Assembly (NCBI GenBank): GCA_002339125.1 | Contig: DDJQ01000104.1 | Location: 1 to 33,710, forward strand | Source of the DNA: Alteromonadaceae bacterium UBA2620 | GTDB taxonomy: Bacteria > Pseudomonadota > Gammaproteobacteria > Enterobacterales > Alteromonadaceae | Length of the DNA stretch: 33,710 bases | Direction: 5' to 3' | In this document: one piece after another, positions 15,766-23,381 of the stretch | How the letters are laid out: each line of letters begins with the position of its first letter | Position numbering within the stretch: the stretch's first letter is position 1 | Made by a program: the position numbers and the translations under genes | The notes under the pieces: generated by a model | Database searches by the model: none | Seen by the model: only the letters and a program-made list of their open reading frames with translations | Told to the model about the DNA's origin: nothing

Positions 15766-18580
15766 AGTGGCGCGTTTCTCCGTCACCATCCACGTTAGTT
15801 ACGCAGCGGCCGCAAAGCTCAGGGTGCTCACTGTGAGAGCCCACATCGTCGCGTACGTGCCAGCAGCGCGCACACTTCTCACCGCTGCTTTTCGCTACGC
15901 TTACAAACAGCCCTTCCAGTTCGGTTGCGCTAGCATCCGCCGGTTTATCGGCCAGTGCCGCCACTTGCACTCCTGAGGTCAGCAGTACAAAGCGCAGTTC
16001 ATCGTCCAGCTGTTCCAGTTGGCTCTTAAGCGTATCGTCGGCATACAGGGTTACAGAGGCTTCCAGTGAACCGCCCAGCAGCTGTGCTTTACGCGCCTGT
16101 TCCAGTGCCTGGTTTACCGCGTCTTTAACCGCCATTACCTGTTTCCAGTAAGCGTCGTTAAAGGTGTCATCCTGACCAAAGTCATTAAAGCCCTGGTACC
16201 AGGTTTCGGTAAACACAAATTTCGCTCTGTCGCCTGGCAGTTCCTGCCAGATTTCCTGCGCCGTAAAACTGGTGATTGGTGCCATCCAGCGTACCAGCGC
16301 CTCAACAATGTGATACAGCGCAGTCTGGCATGAACGACGTGCAACGCTGTCGGCTTTTGCGGTGTACTGGCGATCCTTGATGATATCCAGATAGAAACTG
16401 CCCAGCTCTATAGAGCAGAAGTGAGACAGTTTCTGGGATACCAGCAGCATGTCGTATTTTTCGTAATCGGCGATGATTTCGGCCTGCAATTGCTTGGCCC
16501 GTGACACAACCCAGCGATCCAGTGCAACCATCTCGGCTTCTGGTACTGCATCGGTCTCAGGGTTAAAGCCATTGAGGTTAGCCAGTAAGAAGCGCGCAGT
16601 ATTACGCAGACGACGATAGTTGTCGGCCGCACGCTTAAGGATTTCATCAGATACCGCAATTTCACCGCGGTAGTCTGTTGAGGCGACCCACAGGCGCAGA
16701 ATATCGGCGCCCAGTTTGTTGGTGACTTCCTGCGGCGCTACCACGTTACCCAGCGACTTGGACATTTTCTTGCCCTGAGCGTCAACCGTAAAGCCGTGGG
16801 TGAGTACCTGACGGTAAGGCGCATGACCGTGCATAGCGGTAGAGGTCATCAGTGACGACATAAACCAGCCACGATGCTGATCGGACCCTTCCAGATATAG
16901 ATCCGCTTTAGCCGGGATATCGTCACGGCAGTCCACCACGAAGAAGTGGGTAACACCAGAATCAAACCAGACGTCCAGCGTATCGGTAACTTTATCGTAC
17001 TGGTCGGCATCGCTGCCTAACAGTGCAGCATCGTCGATATCCCACCAGGCCTGAATGCCGGTTTTCTCAATTTCTGCCGCCACCTTTTCAATCAGGTTGG
17101 CCGTTTCCGGGTGTAACTCGCCGCTGACTTTGTGGATATACAGCGGGATAGGCACACCCCAGGTTCGCTGACGTGAAATACACCAGTCGGGACGGCCTTC
17201 AACCATCTTGGTAATGCGGTTTTCACCCCACTCCGGGATCCACTCAGTGCTGCGGATTTGTTCCAGCGACTGCTCACGCAGACCCAGCTTATCCATACTG
17301 ATAAACCACTGCGGCGTGGCGCGAAAGATAATCGGCGTTTTGTGGCGCCAGCAATGGGGGTAGCTGTGCTCGAAGTTAACATTCAGCACCAGATTGCCAC
17401 TTTCAGCCAGGGTATCGATAATTGGCTGATTGGCTTTAAATACATGCATACCGGCAAACAGTGGCGTGTTTTCAAGGTAAACACCGTTGTTACCTACCGG
17501 GTTATATACTTCGATATCATAGTGCTTACATACGTTAAAGTCGTCCACACCGTGAGCTGGCGCGGTATGAACACAACCGGTACCGGCATCGGTAGTGACG
17601 TGATCACCCAATACGATTAGCGATGTTTTATCGAGGAACGGATGCTGTAATTTAGCTTTATCCAGTGCCTGACCTAAACAGGTCGCCACGGTTTTATATT
17701 CTTCTACACCATAGCGCTGCATGCAGCTTTCTACCAGATCGGTCGCCAGCATCAGCCACTGGGCATCGTCGCCAAATTCAACCAGTGAATATTCTAACTC
17801 CGGATGTAAGCTTACCGCCAGGTTGGCTGGTAAGGTCCATGGTGTGGTTGTCCAGATCACTACGCCGGCTTTATGCGCGGTCAGCTCGTCGCTACTCAGG
17901 CCAAACGCAGAGGCAAACGTTTCAACATCTGCCAGCGGGAATTTAACGTCGATGGCCGGTGACATTTTGTCTTTGTATTCCACTTCGGCTTCGGCTAATG
18001 CAGAACCACAGTCGGTACACCAGTGAACCGGCTTAAAGCCTTTTTCCAGATGGCCGGCGTCAATGATTTTACCCAGCGCGCGAACGATATTCGCCTCTGA
18101 ATCAAAATCCATGGTTTTGTAAGGCTTCGCCCACTCACCCAGAATACCCAGGCGTTTAAAATCGGTCATCTGACCGTCGATTTGCTTTTGCGCATAATCA
18201 CGGCATTTCTGACGAAACTCTGCTGCGGTGACTTTTTTACCCGGCTTGCCGACTTTCTTTTCTACCATCAGTTCGATAGGCAGACCGTGGCAATCCCAGC
18301 CAGGCACATAAGGCGCATCAAAATCAGCTAAGGTTTTGGACTTAACAATAATGTCTTTGAGGATCTTGTTAACGGCATGGCCAATGTGAATGTTGCCGTT
18401 GGCGTAAGGAGGGCCGTCATGCAATACAAAAGGCGTTTTGCCGGCTTTGGCCTGGCGAATCTGTTGATACAAGCCGTCTTTTTCCCAGCTTTTCAACATT
18501 TGCGGTTCGCGTTGCGCCAGGTTCCCTCGCATTGGGAAGGCGGTTTCCGGCAAATTCAATGTGGCTTTGTAATCACTCAT
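15758..18580 (-). CDS. ileS: Isoleucyl-tRNA synthetase
   Basis: This 940-residue class I synthetase charges tRNA-Ile and edits misactivated valine. The HIGH motif is at 65-68 (PPYANGNIHIGH) and the KMSKS motif is present as GKKMSKSLGN near residue 600. The CP1 editing domain includes WTTTPWTLPANLA and DAGTGCVHTAPAHG. The C-terminal zinc-binding motif is present as CARCWH...CGRC. The length matches the E. coli enzyme (938). It lies 44 bases after ribF and overlaps lspA, the usual gamma-proteobacterial order. Confidence 0.98.
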   Translation of the reverse strand: MSDYKATLNLPETAFPMRGNLAQREPQMLKSWEKDGLYQQIRQAKAGKTPFVLHDGPPYANGNIHIGHAVNKILKDIIVKSKTLADFDAPYVPGWDCHGLPIELMVEKKVGKPGKKVTAAEFRQKCRDYAQKQIDGQMTDFKRLGILGEWAKPYKTMDFDSEANIVRALGKIIDAGHLEKGFKPVHWCTDCGSALAEAEVEYKDKMSPAIDVKFPLADVETFASAFGLSSDELTAHKAGVVIWTTTPWTLPANLAVSLHPELEYSLVEFGDDAQWLMLATDLVESCMQRYGVEEYKTVATCLGQALDKAKLQHPFLDKTSLIVLGDHVTTDAGTGCVHTAPAHGVDDFNVCKHYDIEVYNPVGNNGVYLENTPLFAGMHVFKANQPIIDTLAESGNLVLNVNFEHSYPHCWRHKTPIIFRATPQWFISMDKLGLREQSLEQIRSTEWIPEWGENRITKMVEGRPDWCISRQRTWGVPIPLYIHKVSGELHPETANLIEKVAAEIEKTGIQAWWDIDDAALLGSDADQYDKVTDTLDVWFDSGVTHFFVVDCRDDIPAKADLYLEGSDQHRGWFMSSLMTSTAMHGHAPYRQVLTHGFTVDAQGKKMSKSLGNVVAPQEVTNKLGADILRLWVASTDYRGEIAVSDEILKRAADNYRRLRNTARFLLANLNGFNPETDAVPEAEMVALDRWVVSRAKQLQAEIIADYEKYDMLLVSQKLSHFCSIELGSFYLDIIKDRQYTAKADSVARRSCQTALYHIVEALVRWMAPITSFTAQEIWQELPGDRAKFVFTETWYQGFNDFGQDDTFNDAYWKQVMAVKDAVNQALEQARKAQLLGGSLEASVTLYADDTLKSQLEQLDDELRFVLLTSGVQVAALADKPADASATELEGLFVSVAKSSGEKCARCWHVRDDVGSHSEHPELCGRCVTNVDGDGETRHYA

Positions 18581-18624
18581 AGCTATTGTTCTATCCGTCC
18601 ACGTTATCGGGAGTTATCCCGGGT

Positions 18625-19569
18625 TCAGACCTGCACCAGGTCGTCGTTATTCGTTAAAATTTGTTTTGCTTTGGCAACATCGAGAGCAATTTGCTCACGA
18701 AGTGCCTCAAGGCTGCTGAAGCGCTGTTCATCTCTGATTTTGGCCACCGGAACTACCGTAATATGCTGTCCATAAATGGAACCGGTAAAGTCAAAAATAT
18801 GCACTTCCAGTTGCTTACGCTGGCCGTTTACCGTGGGTCTTGAGCCTATATTGGCTACACCGGTGTAGAGCGTGCCATCGACATTCAGCTTTACTGCAAA
18901 CACACCGGTAATGGGTGTCTGGCAGCGGTTAAGCAACACATTGGCGGTAGGAAAACCTATTGTGCGCCCTTTTTTCTCGCCGTGGATCACCCGGCCGGAA
19001 ATAAAAAACGAACGGCCAAGCATGCTGTGAGCCAGACTGAAATTTCCCTCTGCCAGTGCTTCGCGAACGGCAGTAGAGCTTATCCGGCAATCTTCCATGC
19101 GGTAACTTTGGGTGCTGACCACCTCAAAATCAAATTGCTGCCCGGCCTGTTCGAGTCGGGCAAAATCGCCCTGACGGCCTTTGCCAAAGCGAAAATCATC
19201 GCCCACCACCAGAAATTTCACCCCCAGTTTGTCGACCAGCAGGTGCTCTATAAACTCATCCGGCGACTGAGCAGCAAATTGTGCATTGAAACGTACGCAC
19301 AGCAGGCGGTCTACCCCCTGCGCTTTAAGTAGCTGATATTTTTCGGCCAGCGGGCTGATTCGGGCAGGCGCCGTCTCCGGCGTAAAAACTTCTTCCGGAT
19401 GCGGTTCAAACACCATCACCGTGGCAGGCAAAGACAGCCTGCGGGCTTGTTCAATAACATTGGCCAGCACAGCCTGATGCCCCAGATGAACACCATCAAA
19501 TTTTCCGATGGTCAGTACACAGCCGTGATGATGATCTTTTAAATTGTTAAGGCCCCGGATTAGCTCCAC
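18625..19569 (-). CDS. ribF: Bifunctional riboflavin kinase / FAD synthetase
   Basis: RibF phosphorylates riboflavin to FMN and adenylates FMN to FAD. The 314-residue protein has the N-terminal nucleotidyltransferase domain with GKFDGVHLGH (22-31) and the ISST-x-VR segment (164-169). The C-terminal kinase domain contains GRVIHGEKKGRTIGFPTAN (192-210). The start codon is GTG; the resulting MELIRGLNNL aligns with E. coli MKLIRGIHNL. No FMN riboswitch-like structure is evident in the 80-base gap to murJ, as expected for this gene. Confidence 0.96.
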   Translation of the reverse strand: MELIRGLNNLKDHHHGCVLTIGKFDGVHLGHQAVLANVIEQARRLSLPATVMVFEPHPEEVFTPETAPARISPLAEKYQLLKAQGVDRLLCVRFNAQFAAQSPDEFIEHLLVDKLGVKFLVVGDDFRFGKGRQGDFARLEQAGQQFDFEVVSTQSYRMEDCRISSTAVREALAEGNFSLAHSMLGRSFFISGRVIHGEKKGRTIGFPTANVLLNRCQTPITGVFAVKLNVDGTLYTGVANIGSRPTVNGQRKQLEVHIFDFTGSIYGQHITVVPVAKIRDEQRFSSLEALREQIALDVAKAKQILTNNDDLVQV

Positions 19570-19649
19570 GTTTTACAGCAACCTTTTTGTTGAGATGAAT
19601 ATGCTACAAAGCCGGCGATTATAAACTACCCGGCCAGCAATACCAATCG

Positions 19650-21209
19650 CTAAAAGGCCTTGGATTTGAAATGACGCACGCGAATACCAAAACTAAACAG
19701 GCAACCACCAAACACGGCAACGGCCAGCAAAATGGTTAACGTAAGAGACTCGATTTTGTCGCGCAAAGCCAGGTCGGTAAAGTCGACGCCCTGCTGCATC
19801 CACAATATAGCGGCTACCATGGCACAGGTGGAAAACATCACGCGAGCAACGAATCCCAGGGTCAGGCGACTCACGGTGTAGACATTTTGTCGGCTTAATC
19901 CGATATACAACAAAACGGCATTCAGCGTGGCAGACAAACTGGTGGCTATCGCCAGACCAACATAGCCATAAGGGATAGCGAAGATAAGGTTAAACACCAT
20001 GTTGGCCGCCATACACCAAATACCAATCTTAACCGGAGTTTTAGTATCCTGGCGCGAGTAATAGCCGGGCGCCAGCACCTTTACCAACATAAAGCTCAGC
20101 AGGCCAAATGCATAAGCCATTAAACTGTATGAGGCCATGCGCGCGGTTTCAGCTGTGAAAGCACCACGCTGAAATATTACCGAGAGGATCGGCTCTGCCA
20201 GAAATCCAAGGCCCGCCGCCGCCGGGATCCCCAGTAAGCTTACCATGCGGACCGCCCAGTCCATGTTGCCGGAAAATCCCAGTTCGTCTTTCCCGACATG
20301 ATTGCGCGACAGTGTGGGTAAGATGACGGTGGCGATGGCAATGCCAAATAATCCCAACGGAAACTCTAATAAACGGTCAGAATAGTACAGCCAGCTTATC
20401 GACCCGGTGACCAGAAAGCTGGCAATAAACGTATCGAGCAGCAAATTAATCTGCCCTACCGATACACCAAACAGCGCCGGGATCATCAGTGTTCTGACTT
20501 TTACCACGCCCGGATCGCGCCATCCCCACTTTGGTTTTACTAATAAACCGGCGCGAAATAAAAACGGAAGCTGAAACCCCAGCTGCACAATACCACCAAT
20601 AAACACTCCCCAGGCCAGCGCAAAAGCTGGCTCACTCATGGTTGGGGCAAGTAAATAAGCACAGGCAATAATACAGATGTTCAGTAATACCGGCGTAAAA
20701 GCCGCTACAGCAAACTTATTGAGAGTATTTAAAATTGCGCCGGATAAGCCGGTCAGTGATATAAACGCAATGTACGGGAAGGTAATTTTGAGCATAGCGC
20801 TGGCCAGTTCAAATTTTACGCCGTCGGGTTTGTCATTAAGATAATCAATAAACCAGCCGGCACCGAACATGGCGGTAATCACCGGCGAAATGATCACGCC
20901 AATCAACGCAGTCACAAATACAATTGCACCGAGGGTGCCCGATACATGGGCGACAAACTGTTTGAGCTTTTGTTCGTCTTGTTCGGCGTGGACTTCGGTT
21001 AGTACCGGAATAAAGGCCTGGGCAAACGCCCCTTCGGCAAAGAGGCGACGCAGGAAGTTAGGGATCTTATTGGCAAAAAAGAATACATCCGCAGCAGCTT
21101 CAGCCCCCATCAGGCGGGCAATCACCACATCCCGGACTAACCCCAGCACCCGGGAAAGCAGTGTCATCGTACTGACAATCAGGCCTGACTTAATTAATTT
21201 CTTCGACAC
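19650..21209 (-). CDS. murJ: Lipid II flippase MurJ (MviN)
   Basis: MurJ moves lipid II across the inner membrane for peptidoglycan synthesis. The 519 residues hold about 14 hydrophobic segments. The N-terminal signature S-RVLGLVRDVVIARLMG and the LRRLFAEGAFAQAFIPVL segment are the family hallmarks. The start is a GTG codon (21207-21209) preceded by a weak GGGAA. It begins the murJ-ribF-ileS-lspA-fkpB-ispH run. A TACAAT element upstream on the minus strand may be its -10. Confidence 0.96.
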   Translation of the reverse strand: MSKKLIKSGLIVSTMTLLSRVLGLVRDVVIARLMGAEAAADVFFFANKIPNFLRRLFAEGAFAQAFIPVLTEVHAEQDEQKLKQFVAHVSGTLGAIVFVTALIGVIISPVITAMFGAGWFIDYLNDKPDGVKFELASAMLKITFPYIAFISLTGLSGAILNTLNKFAVAAFTPVLLNICIIACAYLLAPTMSEPAFALAWGVFIGGIVQLGFQLPFLFRAGLLVKPKWGWRDPGVVKVRTLMIPALFGVSVGQINLLLDTFIASFLVTGSISWLYYSDRLLEFPLGLFGIAIATVILPTLSRNHVGKDELGFSGNMDWAVRMVSLLGIPAAAGLGFLAEPILSVIFQRGAFTAETARMASYSLMAYAFGLLSFMLVKVLAPGYYSRQDTKTPVKIGIWCMAANMVFNLIFAIPYGYVGLAIATSLSATLNAVLLYIGLSRQNVYTVSRLTLGFVARVMFSTCAMVAAILWMQQGVDFTDLALRDKIESLTLTILLAVAVFGGCLFSFGIRVRHFKSKAF

Positions 21210-21315
21210 ACACTTCCCTTTCGGTGCCCTGCTGACACCCCAATCGACTTTTGTGCCGTTATTGTACCTTATGTAACCACAATGAAATCAATGAATAATT
21301 GTGGATAACAGGGAT
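21210..21315. other. murJ upstream region with dyad and DnaA-box match
   Basis: This gap between murJ and the CBS gene holds a 7-bp inverted repeat (CCACAAT at 21277-21283 with ATTGTGG at 21298-21304), and a 9-base match to the consensus DnaA box TTATCCACA on the minus strand at 21300-21308. A TACAAT -10 candidate for murJ lies closer to its start. Whether the CBS gene reads through into murJ is not clear; no terminator is seen. Confidence 0.45.
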
Positions 21316-21756
21316 TTAGCTTTCTAATCGCTCCAGTTTATCAATCAGCATCATCGACAGGTTAACGAAATCCGTTGAGGTAAGGATACCAATAACCTGA
21401 TTGTCGTCGCCCACTACAGGTAAACAGCCGTGTTTGTTGCGTAAAAAGAAAGGCGCGACCTCCTGGATAGTTTCCTCGGCTTTCACGGTATCAAAATCAC
21501 ATACCGCCACTTCCATGATATTGGTTTGCTTCTCATGCTGCTCCAGTGCCTCGTTACCATACAGCACCATCAGACTCATGACTTTGGCTATCAGGCTTTT
21601 TTGCGTGACCACGCCAATTATTTTTTGTGTGTCTTTGTTTACCACGGGTAAATGACGAATGCCGCGATGACGGGTGATATAGTGGGCATCGTGTAAGGTA
21701 TTCCCTTCATGCAATTGCATTACTGGGCAGGTCATAATATCGGCAACGGTTAACAT
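21316..21756 (-). CDS. Two-CBS-domain protein
   Basis: The 146-residue protein consists almost wholly of two CBS domains: about 7-58 (VADIMTCPVMQL...GVVTQKSL) and 79-137 (NIMEVAVCDF...GILTSTDFVN). CBS pairs bind adenine nucleotides or S-adenosylmethionine and usually regulate another domain or partner; no catalytic domain is attached here. AGGAG precedes the ATG. It lies between murJ and rpsT, which are direct divergent neighbours in P. aeruginosa, so it appears to be an insertion specific to this lineage. Partner and function are unknown. Confidence 0.88.
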   Translation of the reverse strand: MLTVADIMTCPVMQLHEGNTLHDAHYITRHRGIRHLPVVNKDTQKIIGVVTQKSLIAKVMSLMVLYGNEALEQHEKQTNIMEVAVCDFDTVKAEETIQEVAPFFLRNKHGCLPVVGDDNQVIGILTSTDFVNLSMMLIDKLERLES

Positions 21757-21975
21757 TCACCTACTCCTGTTAGTTATTAGACGTCATTTCAGAGACTTAC
21801 CGTTCTACTCTCGGTTTGCTCCGATTACTGTAGACCATTATCGCCGGTTGTGCAGACAAGCTATTGACCTGCGTCAACGACCAATGTCAGCGAATATTTA
21901 CTGGAGCACGGGGGCCCTACTCAGGTATACTACGCGCCATGCGGAAGAAAGTTACGTTTAGCTGCGATAAATTGT

Positions 21976-22004
21976 TTGACAATTAGCCGATAGCTAGGCA
22001 CAAT
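21976..22004 (+). promoter_or_regulatory. Sigma-70 promoter of rpsT
   Basis: A perfect TTGACA (21976-21981) is separated by 17 bases from CACAAT (21999-22004). Transcription would begin near 22011, about 37 bases before the TTG start of rpsT. An additional TATACT at 21926-21931 could be a second, weaker -10. The remaining bases between the CBS gene and this promoter hold no gene. Confidence 0.7.
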
Positions 22005-22047
22005 CCGCACCCTCGTTTTTGACATGAATTTTTTTGGGAGTTACACC

Positions 22048-22311
22048 TTGGCTAACATTAAGTCTGCTAAGAAACGTGCAATTCAAGCCGAAAAGCGTCG
22101 CCAGCATAATGCCAGCCGTCGCTCCATGACTCGTACAAGTATTAAAAAAGTAGTAGCGGCTATCGCCTCTGGTGATAAAGAAGGTGCCCAGGCTGCACTG
22201 TCTGCTGCAACTCCAATTCTTGACAGAATGGCTTCTAAAGGTTTGATTCACAAGAACAAAGCTGCACGTCACAAGAGCCGTCTGGCTGCGCAAATTAAAG
22301 CGCTGGGCTAA
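22048..22311 (+). CDS. rpsT: 30S ribosomal protein S20
   Basis: S20 binds 16S rRNA early in small-subunit assembly. The start is taken as TTG at 22048, which gives MANIKSAKKRAIQAEKRRQHN and 87 residues, the E. coli length, with a GGGAG ribosome site 7-8 bases upstream. An ATG at 22024 in the same frame would add a foreign extension (MNFFGSYT) and is rejected. E. coli rpsT also starts with UUG, which is tied to its translational autoregulation. The gene is monocistronic, with its own promoter and terminator. Confidence 0.97.
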   Translation: MANIKSAKKRAIQAEKRRQHNASRRSMTRTSIKKVVAAIASGDKEGAQAALSAATPILDRMASKGLIHKNKAARHKSRLAAQIKALG

Positions 22312-22332
22312 TCACCCACTGACGTTTAGTTT

Positions 22333-22360
22333 AAAAAAGCGCCTTCGGCGCTTTTTTTAT
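22333..22360 (+). terminator. Intrinsic terminator of rpsT
   Basis: A GCGCC/GGCGC stem flanked by complementary A and T runs (AAAAAAGCGCC-TTC-GGCGC) ends in seven T residues, about 20 bases after the rpsT stop. Confidence 0.92.
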
Positions 22361-22480
22361 GCCTGTCATTTAACCTTCAACAACTCGTCATCGAATAGTC
22401 AAAGCTCCGTCACCTAACTGTCAAGCCGCATCAGTAAAGTGCCAATCACTTTACCAGTTGCGATTGGCCGGGAAAATGTG

Positions 22481-23281
22481 ATGGCAAAACTCCACTATAA
22501 AGCTGTATGGTTATCCGATATTCACCTTGGTAATAAAGACTGTAAGGCAGAATTCCTGCTTGAGTTTTTACATAGTATTTCGGTGGACACCTTATATCTG
22601 GTGGGCGATATCGTCGATATGTGGCAAATGGAAAAGCAGTTTCGCTGGCCGGATACCCACAATCAGGTCATGCACAAACTCATGCAAATGAGTAATAATG
22701 GCACCCGCGTGGTGTATTTACCGGGCAACCACGATGCACCCATTCAAAAATACTCAGGCATGGCCTTTGGTGACATCGCTATTGAGCGTGAACTGGTGCA
22801 TACCACAGCCAATGGTAAGCGCTATCTGGTATTACACGGCGATCAGTTTGATGCAGATGTCACACTGGGTAAATTCCACGCCTGGATAGGCGATAAAGGC
22901 TACGACTTACTATTATTTTTAAATCGCTGGTATAACCGTTTCAGAGCCTGGCGTAACAATCACTACTGGTCGCTGGCCGGATACATTAAAAAGCACATCA
23001 AGGGCGCCAATAAAGCTATTGAACGCTACCGTGCAGCAGGTTGTCGTCATGCCGCAGAAAGAGGTCTCGATGGAATTATCTGTGGTCATATTCACCATCC
23101 TGAATCATTAATGGTAAATGGTATCCATTACATCAATGATGGCGACTGGATAGAAAACTGCTCGGCACTGGTAGAAGACAATTATGGTGAGCTCTCACTG
23201 ATTCACTTTAACGAATATCTCAAGCACTCCGATAATGTGTCGGTACTGGCAGACTTTGTGAAAACCGGCAAAGCAGCCTGA
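22481..23281 (+). CDS. LpxH-like metallophosphoesterase
   Basis: The 266-residue calcineurin-like phosphoesterase belongs to the group near UDP-2,3-diacylglucosamine diphosphatase (LpxH/YbbF type). The five metal-site blocks are D13-x-H15, G42-D43, G82-N-H-D85, H119-GD and G202-H203-I-H205. It is longer than E. coli LpxH (240) and has a basic, aromatic-rich insert (about 135-185) that may contact membrane lipids. An upstream GTG at 22439 is in frame, but ATG 22481 (MAKLHYKAVWLSDIHLG) fits the family start. The lipid A role is inferred; a paralogue of lpxH with another lipid or nucleotide substrate is possible. It precedes olsF by 100 bases. Confidence 0.8.
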   Translation: MAKLHYKAVWLSDIHLGNKDCKAEFLLEFLHSISVDTLYLVGDIVDMWQMEKQFRWPDTHNQVMHKLMQMSNNGTRVVYLPGNHDAPIQKYSGMAFGDIAIERELVHTTANGKRYLVLHGDQFDADVTLGKFHAWIGDKGYDLLLFLNRWYNRFRAWRNNHYWSLAGYIKKHIKGANKAIERYRAAGCRHAAERGLDGIICGHIHHPESLMVNGIHYINDGDWIENCSALVEDNYGELSLIHFNEYLKHSDNVSVLADFVKTGKAA

Positions 23282-23318
23282 TACTGGCGGGCGTATCTGT
23301 AAAGGAACTGCAATACAA

Positions 23319-23337
23319 CTGTGAGCATATCGTCACA
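23319..23337 (+). promoter_or_regulatory. Dyad upstream of the OlsF-like gene
   Basis: TGTGA and TCACA form a perfect 5-bp inverted repeat with an 8-base spacer. CRP sites have 6. The overlapping CTGTGAG-N4-TCGTCAC is a 10/14 match to the PHO-box 7-mer repeat. Neither match is strong; phosphate control would suit an ornithine-lipid gene. Confidence 0.3.
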
Positions 23338-23381
23338 ATCGGTTGCTATCGTGTGGCGAAATAACCTGAAGTGTACTGAAT

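Noticed and set aside
17258..17620. 120-codon plus-strand frame opposite ileS
   Set aside because: Antisense shadow of a highly conserved gene; no ribosome site, and the product is not protein-like (long mixed runs).
18581..18624. Leader regulation (T-box) of ileS
   Set aside because: The gap is only 44 bases, with no T-box features; T-boxes are also not expected in this group.
23320..23337. CRP site upstream of the OlsF-like gene
   Set aside because: The two half-sites are 8 bases apart, not the 6 that CRP needs.
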